Assembly: GCF_039534125.1 (NCBI RefSeq) | Contig: NZ_BAAAUV010000025.1 | Span: 40,908-104,907, forward strand | Source of the DNA: Actinocorallia longicatena | GTDB taxonomy: Bacteria > Actinomycetota > Actinomycetes > Streptosporangiales > Streptosporangiaceae | Direction of reading: 5' to 3' | Length of the DNA stretch: 64,000 nt | In this document: positions 42,080 to 50,719 of the stretch, piece by piece | How positions within the stretch are numbered: position 1 is the stretch's first letter | Layout of the letters: each line of letters opens with the position of its first letter | Notes under the pieces: generated by a model | What the model was told of the DNA's origin: nothing | The model's input: only the letters and a program-made list of their open reading frames with translations | The model's database searches: none | Position numbers and translations under genes: made by a program

Positions 42080-45000
42080 GTGTCCTTCCGTCCGCTGCCC
42101 GCGCAGGTCGACCTGCCCGTCCTCGAACGCGCCATGCTGCGCCGCTGGCAGGACGAGAAGATCTTCCAGCGCTCCCTCGAGCGCAACGCCTCCGGCCCGC
42201 GCTGGGTCTTCTACGAGGGCCCGCCCACCGCCAACGGCATGCCGGGCGTCCACCACGTCGAGGCCCGCGTCTTCAAGGACGTCTTCCCCCGCTTCAAGAC
42301 CATGCAGGGCTTCAACGTGCCCCGCAAGGCCGGCTGGGACTGCCACGGCCTCCCCGTCGAGGTGGCCGTCGAGAAGGAGCTCGGCCTGTCGGGCAAGCCC
42401 CAGATCGAGGCCTACGGGATCAAGGAGTTCAACGAGCGCTGCCGCGCGTCGGTCACCCGGCACACCGACGCGTTCGAGGAGCTCACCGAGCGCATGGGCT
42501 ACTGGGTCGACCTCGGCGAGGCCTACCGGACCATGGACCCCTCCTACGTCGAGTCGGTCTGGTGGTCCCTGAAGGTCATCTGGGACAAGGGCCTGCTCTT
42601 CTCCGACTACCGGATCACCCCCTACTGCCCGCGCTGCGGCACCGGCCTGTCCGACCACGAGCTGGGCCAGCCCGGCGGCTACGAGACCGTCTCCAGCCCC
42701 TCGGTGTACGTCCGGATGCCCGTGACGTCCGGCCGCTTCGCGGGAAGCGACCTGCTCATCTGGACCACGACGCCCTGGACCCTGGTGTCCAACACGGCCG
42801 TCGCGGTCCACCCCGACGTCACCTACGTGGTCGCGGCGAAGGACGGCGAGAAGCCCGTCATCGTCGCCGAGCCCCTGGTGGAGTCGGCGCTCGGCGAGGG
42901 CTGGACCGTCACCGAGCGGTTCTCCGGCACCGAGCTCGAGCGCACCCCCTACGCCCGGCCGTTCGAGCTGGTCGAGATCCCCGGCGCCCACTTCGTGCTG
43001 CTCGCCGACTACGTGACCGTCGAGGACGGCACCGGCCTGGTCCACCAGGCCCCCGCCTTCGGCGCCGACGACCTCGCCACCTGCAAGCGCTACGGCCTGC
43101 CCACGGTCAACCCCATCGGCCCCGACGGCCGGTTCCTCGGCGACGTCCCCATGGTCGGCGGCGTGCTGTTCAAGGAGGCCGACGAGGCGCTGACCGCCGA
43201 CCTGGAGGCCCGCGGCCTGCTGTTCAGGGGCAGCCACTTCGAGCACAGCTACCCGCACTGCTGGCGCTGCCACTCCGCGCTGCTCTACTACGCCCTCCCC
43301 GCCTGGTACATCCGCACCACCGAGATCAAGGACCGGATGCTGGCGGAGAACGCCGGGACGAACTGGTTCCCCGAGACGATCAAGGAGGGCCGGTTCGGCG
43401 AGTGGCTGCGCAACAACGTCGACTGGTCGCTGTCGCGCTCGCGCTACTGGGGCACCCCCCTGCCGCTGTGGCTGTGCCCCGACGAGCACGTGACCTGCGT
43501 CGGCTCGCTCAAGGAGCTGGGCGAACTGGCCGGTGAGAACCTCTCGGCGCTCGACCCGCACCGCCCCTTCGTCGACGACGTCACCTTCGCCTGCCCCGTC
43601 TGCGCCCAGACCTCGACCCGCGTCCCCGACGTGATCGACGCCTGGTACGACTCCGGCTCGATGCCCTTCGCCCAGCACGGCTACCCCGTGACCGGAGCGG
43701 AGGAGTTCGAGAAGTCCTACCCGGCGCAGTTCATCGCCGAGGCCACCGACCAGACCCGCGGCTGGTTCTACTCGCTGATGGCGGTCGGCACGCTGGTCTT
43801 CGACAAGTCGTCCTACGAGAACGTCCTGTGCCTCGGCCTGATCCTCGCCGAGGACGGCCGCAAGATGTCCAAGCACCTCGGCAACGTGCTCCAGCCGATC
43901 CCGCTCATGGACAAGCACGGCGCCGACGCCCTGCGCTGGTACATGGCCTGCTCGGGCTCCCCCTGGGCGCCCCGCCGGGTCGGCGACGCCGCACTGGAGG
44001 AGGTCGTCCGCAAGGTCCTGCTGACCTACTGGAACACCGCGTCCTTCTTCGTGCTGTACGCCAACGCCGCCGCCGCGCAGGACAACGCCTGGACCCCCGA
44101 GCGCGCCGGCGAGGCGCCCGCCCCCGCCGACCGGCCGCTGCTGGACCGCTGGGCGCTGGCCGAGCTGAACCGGACCGTCGCCGAGGTGACGGCCGCCCTG
44201 GAGGTCTTCGACACCCAGGCGGCGGGCCGCCGTCTCGGCGAGTTCGTCGACGACCTGTCCAACTGGTACGTCCGCCGCTCGCGCCGCCGCTTCTGGGAGG
44301 GCCCCGCCTCTCCCGACTCCCACAGCGCGTTCGCGACCCTCTACCAGTGCCTCGAGACGCTGACCAAGCTGATGGCGCCGCTGGTGCCGTTCATCACCGA
44401 CGAGGTGTGGGACGTCATCAAGCCCGTGGGCGCCCCCGGCTCGGTCCACCTCACCGCGTGGCCCGCCGTCGACACCGCCAGCCTCGACCCCGGCCTGACC
44501 TCCCAGATGGCCCTGGTCCGCCGGCTGGTCGACCTCGGCCGCGCCGCCCGCACCGCCAGCGCGGTCCGGATCCGGCAGCCGCTCGGCCGCGCCCTCATCG
44601 GCGCGTCCGGCTGGTCGGCCCTCCCGGCCGAGCTGCGCGCCCAGATCGCCGAGGAGCTCAACGTCGCGGAGTTCGAGGAACTGTCCTCCATCGGCGGCGA
44701 CCTGGTCACCTACGAGGTCAAGCCGAACTTCCGGGAGCTCGGCAAGCGCTACGGCAAGCAGACCCCGCTCGTCGCCAAGGCGGTGACCTCGGCCGACCCG
44801 GCCGCCCTCGTCACGGCCCTGCGCGCCGGCGGGACGGTCACCGTCACCGCTCCCGAGGTCGGCGAGGCCGTCCTGGCCGCGGGCGACCTGATCGTCACCG
44901 AGCGGCCGAAGTCCGGCTGGGCCGTCGAGTCCGCGAACGGCGAGACCCTCGCCCTCGACCTCGAGATCACCCCGGTCCTGCGGCTGGCGGGCCTGGCCCG

Positions 45001-45229
45001 CGAGGCCATCCGGATGATCCAGGACGCCCGCAAGACCTCGGGCCTGGAGGTCACCGACCGCATCACGGTCGTCTGGCGGTCCACCGACCCCGACCTGGCC
45101 GAGTCCCTGCGCACGCACGGCACGGACATCGCCGCCGAGGTCCTGGCCCTCTCCCTCACCGAGGGCGAGGCCGACCCCACCCACACCGACGCCGAGCTCG
45201 GCCTGTCCTTCGCCCTGGCCAAGGCCTGA
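42080..45229 (+). CDS. ileS: isoleucyl-tRNA synthetase
   Basis: A 1049-residue class I synthetase that charges tRNA(Ile). The HIGH motif is the actinobacterial variant PPTANGMPGVHHVEAR (about 48-63); the KMSKS motif is KMSKH (about 594). A large CP1 editing domain lies between them and the anticodon domain follows. Length and motifs match the type 2 (eukaryote-like) IleRS of mycobacteria, a type often less sensitive to mupirocin. The GTG at 42080 is set by GGAGAA ahead. It is the only large gene on the plus strand between divIVA and the DksA gene. Confidence 0.97.
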   Translation: MSFRPLPAQVDLPVLERAMLRRWQDEKIFQRSLERNASGPRWVFYEGPPTANGMPGVHHVEARVFKDVFPRFKTMQGFNVPRKAGWDCHGLPVEVAVEKELGLSGKPQIEAYGIKEFNERCRASVTRHTDAFEELTERMGYWVDLGEAYRTMDPSYVESVWWSLKVIWDKGLLFSDYRITPYCPRCGTGLSDHELGQPGGYETVSSPSVYVRMPVTSGRFAGSDLLIWTTTPWTLVSNTAVAVHPDVTYVVAAKDGEKPVIVAEPLVESALGEGWTVTERFSGTELERTPYARPFELVEIPGAHFVLLADYVTVEDGTGLVHQAPAFGADDLATCKRYGLPTVNPIGPDGRFLGDVPMVGGVLFKEADEALTADLEARGLLFRGSHFEHSYPHCWRCHSALLYYALPAWYIRTTEIKDRMLAENAGTNWFPETIKEGRFGEWLRNNVDWSLSRSRYWGTPLPLWLCPDEHVTCVGSLKELGELAGENLSALDPHRPFVDDVTFACPVCAQTSTRVPDVIDAWYDSGSMPFAQHGYPVTGAEEFEKSYPAQFIAEATDQTRGWFYSLMAVGTLVFDKSSYENVLCLGLILAEDGRKMSKHLGNVLQPIPLMDKHGADALRWYMACSGSPWAPRRVGDAALEEVVRKVLLTYWNTASFFVLYANAAAAQDNAWTPERAGEAPAPADRPLLDRWALAELNRTVAEVTAALEVFDTQAAGRRLGEFVDDLSNWYVRRSRRRFWEGPASPDSHSAFATLYQCLETLTKLMAPLVPFITDEVWDVIKPVGAPGSVHLTAWPAVDTASLDPGLTSQMALVRRLVDLGRAARTASAVRIRQPLGRALIGASGWSALPAELRAQIAEELNVAEFEELSSIGGDLVTYEVKPNFRELGKRYGKQTPLVAKAVTSADPAALVTALRAGGTVTVTAPEVGEAVLAAGDLIVTERPKSGWAVESANGETLALDLEITPVLRLAGLAREAIRMIQDARKTSGLEVTDRITVVWRSTDPDLAESLRTHGTDIAAEVLALSLTEGEADPTHTDAELGLSFALAKA

Positions 45230-45239
45230 CGAAGTGCAC

Positions 45240-45277
45240 GGAGGGCCCCGCCGGAGACGTCTCCGGCGGGGCCCTCC
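45240..45277. terminator. bidirectional terminator after ileS
   Basis: A perfect 38-bp inverted repeat (19-bp arms) centred at 45258/45259, followed on the plus strand by GCCTTT. It lies between two convergent genes, ileS and the ribonuclease, and can serve both. Confidence 0.92.
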
Positions 45278-45299
45278 GCCTTTACGAGGAAGGGCCGGG

Positions 45300-45710
45300 T
45301 CAGAGCTTGTAGAAGTCCGTGTAGTGGTTCGGGGAGAACCAGACGGTTCCGGTGGAGCGGTTGACGACGATCCGGTAGGCGTCGCGGGCGGCGCCGCGGG
45401 CCCGGGCGTAGACGTCGTACTCGTGGTAGGTGCCGAGCGTGACCGAGGGGAGCTGTCCCTCGCGGTTCTGGAACGTCCCGCCGGTGTAGTTGTACTTGCC
45501 GCCGGTCCAGGCGTACCAGCCGGCGGAGACGGGGTAGCCCTTGCCCGACCAGATCGACTTCGCCGAGCGGGCGTCGGCGCAGCGGGAGATCGTGCAGGTG
45601 CTGTAGACGGCGGCGTGCGCCGGGGAGACGGCCACCACGCCGGTCAGGGTCGAGGCGGCGGTCAGGGTGACGACGGTGCGGGCGGTCCAGGAGAACAGGG
45701 CGGTCTTCAC
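45300..45710 (-). CDS. secreted guanyl-specific ribonuclease (RNase Sa/N1/T1 family)
   Basis: A 136-residue exported protein: signal peptide (about 1-32, cut after AHA) and a small microbial ribonuclease domain. It matches the Streptomyces RNase Sa pattern at FQNREGQLP, GTYHEYDV (catalytic Glu), RDAYRIVV (substrate Arg) and NHYTDFYKL (catalytic His). A CTISRC pair may form the disulfide of the family. The GTG at 45710 has GGAGG five bases upstream. Many such enzymes are paired with a barstar-like inhibitor; no inhibitor gene is seen in the window. Confidence 0.85.
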   Translation of the reverse strand: MKTALFSWTARTVVTLTAASTLTGVVAVSPAHAAVYSTCTISRCADARSAKSIWSGKGYPVSAGWYAWTGGKYNYTGGTFQNREGQLPSVTLGTYHEYDVYARARGAARDAYRIVVNRSTGTVWFSPNHYTDFYKL

Positions 45711-45866
45711 AGGGGCCTCCATCCGGGGGGTCGGCGGCCTCATCGTCACACGTATGACCCCCGGCGGGAACCGGACGGCCCGTAAGTTCCGGGTGAACTT
45801 CTCCCCACCGGCGGAGGGCCGGGCGAGGGCGTAGACGCGTAGTGTCGTGTTTGCGATGATGGTCGG

Positions 45867-46481
45867 GTGGATCTGGAGAAGAAGAGCGACCTGCGCGCCT
45901 CCGATGCCGACCGGGACGCCGTGGCGCACCGGCTCGGGGACGCTCTCGCCGAGGGCCGTCTGACGCCCGAAGAGCACGCCGAGCGCCTCGACGAGCTGTA
46001 CGCGGCCAAGACCTACGCCGAGCTGGACCTCCTGACGAGGGACCTGCCCGGTCCGGCCGGCGAACCGAAGATCTCCCTGCTCAAGGACTCCGGCGGGACG
46101 TCCGGCACGCCCGTCCAGGCCTCGAACACGATCGTCGCGATCTTCGGCGGGGCGGAGCGCAAGGGCCGCTGGCTGGCCGAGCCGCACACCACGATCACGG
46201 CCGCGTTCGGCGGGGTCGAGCTCGACTACCGGCAGGCCGTGCTGACCCGGCGCGAGGTCGTCGTCGACGTCAAGTGCATCTTCGGCGGGATCGACATCAC
46301 GGTGCCGCCGGGCGTGCGGGTCGTGACCGACGTCTCGGCGATCTTCGGCGCCTGCGAGGACCCGAAGAACGACACCGTCGACCCGCAGGCGCCCGTGATC
46401 AGGATCACCGGCTTCGTCCTGTTCGGCGGGGTCAGCTTCAAGCGGCGGACCACCAAGGAACGCCGGAAGAAGCACTGCTGA
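45867..46481 (+). CDS. DUF1707 protein with LiaF-like C-terminal domain
   Basis: A 204-residue soluble protein. Residues 6-60 are a DUF1707 (SHOCT-like) helical pair, LRASDADRDAVAHRLGDALAEGRL. Residues about 85-195 form a beta-solenoid like the C-terminal domain of LiaF, with repeated FGG turns (VAIFGGAE, TAAFGGVE, KCIFGGID, FVLFGGVS). LiaF-type domains inhibit cell-envelope stress signalling in Firmicutes; in actinobacteria the combination is common and its role is not settled. GTG start; it is divergent from the ribonuclease gene and has its own terminator. Confidence 0.87.
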   Translation: MDLEKKSDLRASDADRDAVAHRLGDALAEGRLTPEEHAERLDELYAAKTYAELDLLTRDLPGPAGEPKISLLKDSGGTSGTPVQASNTIVAIFGGAERKGRWLAEPHTTITAAFGGVELDYRQAVLTRREVVVDVKCIFGGIDITVPPGVRVVTDVSAIFGACEDPKNDTVDPQAPVIRITGFVLFGGVSFKRRTTKERRKKHC

Positions 46482-46489
46482 CGAACGCG

Positions 46490-46522
46490 GAAGGGGACGT
46501 CCGCCGGGCGGACGTCCCCTTC
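46490..46522. terminator. bidirectional terminator
   Basis: GAAGGGGACGTCCG and its complement (arms within 46490-46505 and 46507-46522) give a stem of 14 or more pairs with a tiny loop, between two convergent genes. Confidence 0.85.
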
Positions 46523-46554
46523 TCGCTCGACACCGCTACTCGCTCGACACCGCG

Positions 46555-47958
46555 TCAGTGCGCGTGCTCCTTGTCGGGCTGGCACACCAGGCAGGGGGTG
46601 CAGCCGCGGGCCTTGGCCTCCTCGCGCGGGAGCGACTCCAGGTCCTCGTCCTCTTCGCCGATGTCCTCGATCAGCGCGCAGTCCGTGCGGTGGTAGCGCT
46701 TGGTGCCGCTGAGGATCCGCACGACCGGGCCGCCCGTGGCGGGCTCCGGCTCGGCCTCGGTCCCGGAGGGCCGGGACTCGGGGACCGCGATGATCTGCTG
46801 CGGCAGGACCTCCTCGACCGTCGGCGCGGGGGCGGGGGCCGGTTCGGCCTCCTCCTCCTTGATCGCCTCGGCCAGGACCTGCTCCAGGTTCGGCACGACG
46901 AAGCTGGGCTTGTCCTCGGGCTTCCACAAGTGGTCGGTCAGCGTCTCGCCCGCCGGGCTCTCCCAGCCGCGGGCGACCGGCGACTCGGCGGTCTCGGTGA
47001 CGTCCTCGTCGTGACGGGCCTCGGGCTCGTCGGGGACGGAGAACTCCGGGTCGTCCAGCGGGCTCCTGGACCTGGCCGGCGCCTCGGCCTCGGGAGCCTC
47101 GGGGGCGTCCGGCGGGCCGGGCGCGTACGGCGACGGCGTCCAGTCGGTGGAGGTCTTGTTCCAGTCCGCCGAGGTCTCCTCGGCGGCGGGCCGCTCCCAC
47201 TCGGGGGTGGCGGGCTTGTCCCAGTCCGGGGAGGTCGAGCCGGTCGGCGCGTTCCAGTCCCTGGCGGGGAAGTCGTGCACGGTGTCGGGGATCGGAGCCG
47301 GGGTGAACCCGGCGACCGGCTCGTTCACCGGCGCGGACTGCGCCCAGTCCGGCGAGGTGACCGACGGCGGGATCTCCTCGGTGGCGTCCCCGGGGGCCGC
47401 CGCCTCGTCCTCTTCCCCGGTCTCGCCTGCCGGAGCCGCCATGGCGCGCGCCGCCAGGGCGGTGTCCGGCAGGCAAGCGGTGCAGGGGCTGAACCCCTCT
47501 TCCAGAGCCTCGACATAGGTCAGCTCCTCGGTCTGGCGACCGGCGAGCTGGCGGCAGGTGTCGATGTGGTAGCGCTTGCGGCCGGGCACGACGTGCACGA
47601 TCGCGTCGTCGGGCACCTGCGCGGACGGCATCGGGAAGGCGAGCGGGGTCTCCGCGAACTGCGCGGGCGGCTCGTACTCCTCCACCGGTGCGACCGGGGC
47701 CTTCGCCGCGGCCTGCCGTGCGGCCCTGCCCGGCTGGCGGGTCTTGTTCGCCGGACGCGCCGAGGCGGTCCCGAACAGTTCCCTGCGCCGGATGAGCACC
47801 CCGATGGCGAGGCACAGGGCCGAGACGACGCTCACAGCGATCGACACGTAGATCAGCTGCAGACCGGTCAGGCCCAGTACTCCCTGCTCCTGCGTCACGA
47901 TCCCCGCCACCAGCAGGGCGATCGCGCCGACTACGAGCAGGCCACTCAGGATGATCAC
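46555..47958 (-). CDS. membrane protein with two His/Cys modules and a long disordered linker
   Basis: A 467-residue protein with two N-terminal helices (about 2-22 and 34-56). Two similar modules follow: KRYHIDTC ... GFSPCTAC (His131, Cys135, Cys159, Cys162) and KRYHRTDC ... GCTPCLVC at the C-terminus (His423, Cys427, Cys456, Cys459). Each is likely a small zinc site of the H-x3-C ... C-x2-C kind. Between them lie about 245 residues rich in Pro, Glu, Asp and Ala that hold six or more DW/EW-type motifs (SPDWAQS, ARDWNAP, SPDWDKP, TPEWERP, SADWNKT, STDWTPS). The GTG has AGAGGAAG five bases upstream. Function unknown. Confidence 0.78.
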   Translation of the reverse strand: MIILSGLLVVGAIALLVAGIVTQEQGVLGLTGLQLIYVSIAVSVVSALCLAIGVLIRRRELFGTASARPANKTRQPGRAARQAAAKAPVAPVEEYEPPAQFAETPLAFPMPSAQVPDDAIVHVVPGRKRYHIDTCRQLAGRQTEELTYVEALEEGFSPCTACLPDTALAARAMAAPAGETGEEDEAAAPGDATEEIPPSVTSPDWAQSAPVNEPVAGFTPAPIPDTVHDFPARDWNAPTGSTSPDWDKPATPEWERPAAEETSADWNKTSTDWTPSPYAPGPPDAPEAPEAEAPARSRSPLDDPEFSVPDEPEARHDEDVTETAESPVARGWESPAGETLTDHLWKPEDKPSFVVPNLEQVLAEAIKEEEAEPAPAPAPTVEEVLPQQIIAVPESRPSGTEAEPEPATGGPVVRILSGTKRYHRTDCALIEDIGEEDEDLESLPREEAKARGCTPCLVCQPDKEHAH

Positions 47959-48173
47959 AAAATCTTCCTCTCCCCGGCTTCGAGCAGACCGGCCTGTGCG
48001 CCGCCTCGGTGAGCGGCGTCACGGCCGATTCAGCACCCTATCGCTTGCGGCCGGACCCGGTCGTCAGCGAGGTGCGCGCCATCCCAAATGCTTCGCCCGG
48101 AAACCCGTCCCGCAGGACGAAATGATCTCGCGGGAGAAGCCCGGAAGGACGCGGGCTGCCCGAGGTGCGGCCG

Positions 48174-49067
48174 TCAGACCCGGCGCTCGTGCTGCTGGGG
48201 CTCCACAGAGTGGAAGGCACCCGTGCCGCTGTGCTGCGGAGCGGGCTCTCCCGGCGGCGGGAACGGCGTCGGGCCCGAGGACACCTGCGCCTGCTGCTGG
48301 CCGTTGCGGTTGTCGTGGGCGACGACGGCGACGGGCTGCGGGCCGGTGATGGTCGGTCCGGTCGGGAAGCCCTCGGTCGCGTTGACGTCGAGCTCGCGCA
48401 GCTGGCCCTCGAGGTAGGCCTTGAGGCGGCTGCGGTACTCGCGCTCGAACGCGCGGAGGTCGTCGACCTTGCGCTCCAGTTCCTCGCGCTGCTGCACGAG
48501 GGAGCCCATGACCTGGCGGTGACGCTCCTGGGCGTCGCGGTCGAGCTGCTCGGCGCGCGAACGGGCCTCGGAGACGATCTGGTCGGCCTGGCGGCGCGCC
48601 TTGCCCAGGATCTCCTCGGCCTCGCGACGGGCCCGTCCCAGGGTCTCGTCGGCCTCCCGGCGGGCGTCGGCGATCGCCTGGTCGGCGGTCTGCTGGGCGA
48701 GGGCCAGAACGCGGGCCGCGGTGTCCATGTTGTCCTCGGTGGACGGACGCGGCTGGATGCGCTCCTCGTGAGCCAGGCCCAGGCCCATCTGCGGCTCGGG
48801 CTCCCTGACCGGCTCCGGCCGCATGGGCTCGGGCATCGGGGGGGCCATCTCCGGCTTGGGCTCCACGATGGGGGCGGCCATGGCCGGGATCTTGCCGCGC
48901 AGGGTCTCGGCGAGCTTGGCGCGAAGCTCCTCGTTCTCCTGGATCAAACGGTCGAGCTCGGCTTCGACCTCATCGAGGAAGGCGTCGACCTCTTCCTCGT
49001 CGTATCCCGGTCGAAGCCTGGTCGTACTGAACTGCTTGTTTCGCACATCCGCGGGTGTCAGCGGCAT
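48174..49067 (-). CDS. divIVA: DivIVA/Wag31 polar growth protein
   Basis: A 297-residue coiled-coil protein that marks the cell poles and directs tip growth in actinomycetes; it is essential in Streptomyces and mycobacteria. The N-terminal DivIVA domain (PADVRNKQFSTTRLRPGYDEEEVDAFLDEVE, read as positions 5-35) binds membrane; a Pro/Glu-rich linker (65-110) leads to a long coiled coil (115-225) and a flexible Gln/Pro-rich tail. AAGGAG lies six bases before the ATG. It follows yggT and sepF, the usual order. Confidence 0.96.
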   Translation of the reverse strand: MPLTPADVRNKQFSTTRLRPGYDEEEVDAFLDEVEAELDRLIQENEELRAKLAETLRGKIPAMAAPIVEPKPEMAPPMPEPMRPEPVREPEPQMGLGLAHEERIQPRPSTEDNMDTAARVLALAQQTADQAIADARREADETLGRARREAEEILGKARRQADQIVSEARSRAEQLDRDAQERHRQVMGSLVQQREELERKVDDLRAFEREYRSRLKAYLEGQLRELDVNATEGFPTGPTITGPQPVAVVAHDNRNGQQQAQVSSGPTPFPPPGEPAPQHSGTGAFHSVEPQQHERRV

Positions 49068-49139
49068 GTTGGTCTCCTTGGCGCGCTTGGAGTTTGTCCC
49101 GAAGGACGGTATCCGATCAGAGCTCCGTCACGAAGGTGA

Positions 49140-49451
49140 TCATGATGTCAACCCACTGACCACCCTGATCAAGATCAGGACCAGCAGAAAGAGCACCATG
49201 AAACTCAGATCGAGACTCACGTTACCCAATCGCAACGGTTTGAAGATACGCCTCAGCCGCACCAGGATCGGCTCGGTGACCGTCCAGATGGGTTCGGCGA
49301 ACACGAGGACGACCCCCTTCGGCTTCCAGGGCTGCCGGGACGTGCTCTCCGCGTACATCTTCAGGTAGTCCAGGATCAGCCTGCCGATCAGGATCAGCAG
49401 GAACAGATAAAGGACGACGATCAGAATCGATCCAACGACTGTCACAGACAC
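49140..49451 (-). CDS. YggT-family membrane protein
   Basis: A 103-residue protein with two hydrophobic segments (about 6-28 and 80-100) around the family core PWKPKGVVLVFAEPIWTVTEPILVRLRRIF (positions 41-70). YggT (SepG/YlmG-like) proteins lie in the dcw region of many Gram-positives; in Streptomyces SepG helps place FtsZ in sporulation septa. Two GTG codons three codons apart could start it. It is 15 bp after sepF. Confidence 0.9.
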   Translation of the reverse strand: MSVTVVGSILIVVLYLFLLILIGRLILDYLKMYAESTSRQPWKPKGVVLVFAEPIWTVTEPILVRLRRIFKPLRLGNVSLDLSFMVLFLLVLILIRVVSGLTS

Positions 49452-49466
49452 TCTCGCATGGGGCTG

Positions 49467-49961
49467 TCAGCTTTGGTTGAAGAATCCGCGTTCTGCCATC
49501 CGTGCCTTGTCTTCGGCGGTGACCTCGACGTTGGCGGGGGAAAGCAGGAACACCTTGTTGGTAACACGCTCGATGCTCCCGTGGAGCCCGAACACAAGAC
49601 CCGCCGCGAAGTCGACGAGACGCTTGGCGTCGCTGTCGACCATCTCGGTGAGGTTCATGATCACCGGAGTGCCCTCACGGAAGTGCTCTCCGATGGTCCT
49701 GGCCTCGTTGTAGGTCCTGGGATGAAGCGTAGTGATACGCGCCAAATCCGGCACTACCATCTCACGACGTTCCTGAACCGGAACCGTCGGCGGCTCAACG
49801 GTCTGGACCGAAGCACGGTGATCACCATCGTCGTCCGGGTGATCGAGACGGCGACGGTCGACGACGTCGTCCTCGTACTCGTAGTCGTCGTACATGTCGT
49901 CATAACGGTCGTCCTCGACGAGGCCGAGGTAGACCGCCATCTTGCGCATCGCGCTGGCCAT
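49467..49961 (-). CDS. sepF: SepF, FtsZ membrane anchor
   Basis: A 164-residue division protein. An N-terminal amphipathic helix (MASAMRKMAVYLGLV) binds membrane, an acidic Tyr/Asp-rich linker (17-60) follows, and the C-terminal SepF domain (about 70-155) with GTPVIMNLTEM and DFAAGLVFGLHGSIERV binds the FtsZ tail. In actinobacteria, which lack FtsA, SepF is the main FtsZ tether. GGAGGGG precedes the ATG. Confidence 0.96.
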   Translation of the reverse strand: MASAMRKMAVYLGLVEDDRYDDMYDDYEYEDDVVDRRRLDHPDDDGDHRASVQTVEPPTVPVQERREMVVPDLARITTLHPRTYNEARTIGEHFREGTPVIMNLTEMVDSDAKRLVDFAAGLVFGLHGSIERVTNKVFLLSPANVEVTAEDKARMAERGFFNQS

Positions 49962-50000
49962 GGGCCCCTCCGTTCCAGACGTCCGCTGCCCGCTCGGACA

Positions 50001-50711
50001 TTACCTGACGATTGCCCGCCTGCCTCCGAGCAACGCCGTACCGATCCGTACGTGTGTCGCGCCACAGGCGATCGCCTCGGCGAGATCACCGCTCATCCCG
50101 GCCGACATGATCGTCGCATCCGGGTGGGCGGCCCTCAATTCTTTTGTGAGCTCGGCCAGGCGTTCGAAGGCGGGACCCGGGTCCTCCCCGAGGGGAGCGA
50201 CCGCCATGATCCCGCCGAGCGCCAGGCCGGGAGCCTCGACGATCTCCGCGGCGATCCCGGGGACGTCCTCCGGCCTCGCCCCGCCCCGCCCGTCCGCCTC
50301 CGGCGGATCGAGGGAGACCTGGACCAGGCACGTCACCGGCTCCACCGGACCGCCGCGCGCGACGGCCTCCGCCGACAGGGCGGAGACCAGCTTCGGACGG
50401 TCCACAGAGTGCACGACGCCGGCGTATTTCAGGGCCGACTTCACCTTGTTGGTCTGCAGCCTGCCCACGAAATGCCAGTTCAGCGGAAGGTCACGGCATT
50501 CGGCCGCCTTGGGGCCCGCCTCCTGGTCGCGGTTCTCGGCGACCTCCGTGATCCCGAGCCCGGCCAGGAGCCGGACGTCGGAAGCGGGGAAGGTCTTGGT
50601 CACCGCGACCAGAGTGATCTCCTGCGGATCGCGGCCGGCCCGCTCGCAGGCGTCGGCGATCTTCTCGCGGACGTCCTTGAGGTTGGTCGCGAGTTCTTCT
50701 TCTCGGGTCAC
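50001..50711 (-). CDS. yggS: YggS-family PLP homeostasis protein
   Basis: A 236-residue PLP-binding TIM-barrel protein (YggS/YlmE/PLPBP) that buffers the cofactor pool. The PLP Lys lies in LVAVTKTFPASDV; NWHFVGRLQTNKVK and the late MSAGMSGDLAEAIACGATHVRIGTALLG-like stretch (written here as SAGMSGDLAEAI) are the family marks. It begins eight bases after ftsZ ends. In many relatives a ylmD (laccase-domain) gene stands between ftsZ and this gene; it is absent here. Confidence 0.95.
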   Translation of the reverse strand: MTREEELATNLKDVREKIADACERAGRDPQEITLVAVTKTFPASDVRLLAGLGITEVAENRDQEAGPKAAECRDLPLNWHFVGRLQTNKVKSALKYAGVVHSVDRPKLVSALSAEAVARGGPVEPVTCLVQVSLDPPEADGRGGARPEDVPGIAAEIVEAPGLALGGIMAVAPLGEDPGPAFERLAELTKELRAAHPDATIMSAGMSGDLAEAIACGATHVRIGTALLGGRRAIVR

Positions 50712-50719
50712 TAGCTCAT

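Noticed and set aside
41960..45184. A 1,074-codon open frame antisense to ileS
   Set aside because: Same GC-skew effect; the plus strand is a full IleRS with its T-box.
48108..48135. TCCCGC/GCGGGA as a terminator after divIVA
   Set aside because: Only six pairs around a 16-base loop; not convincing.
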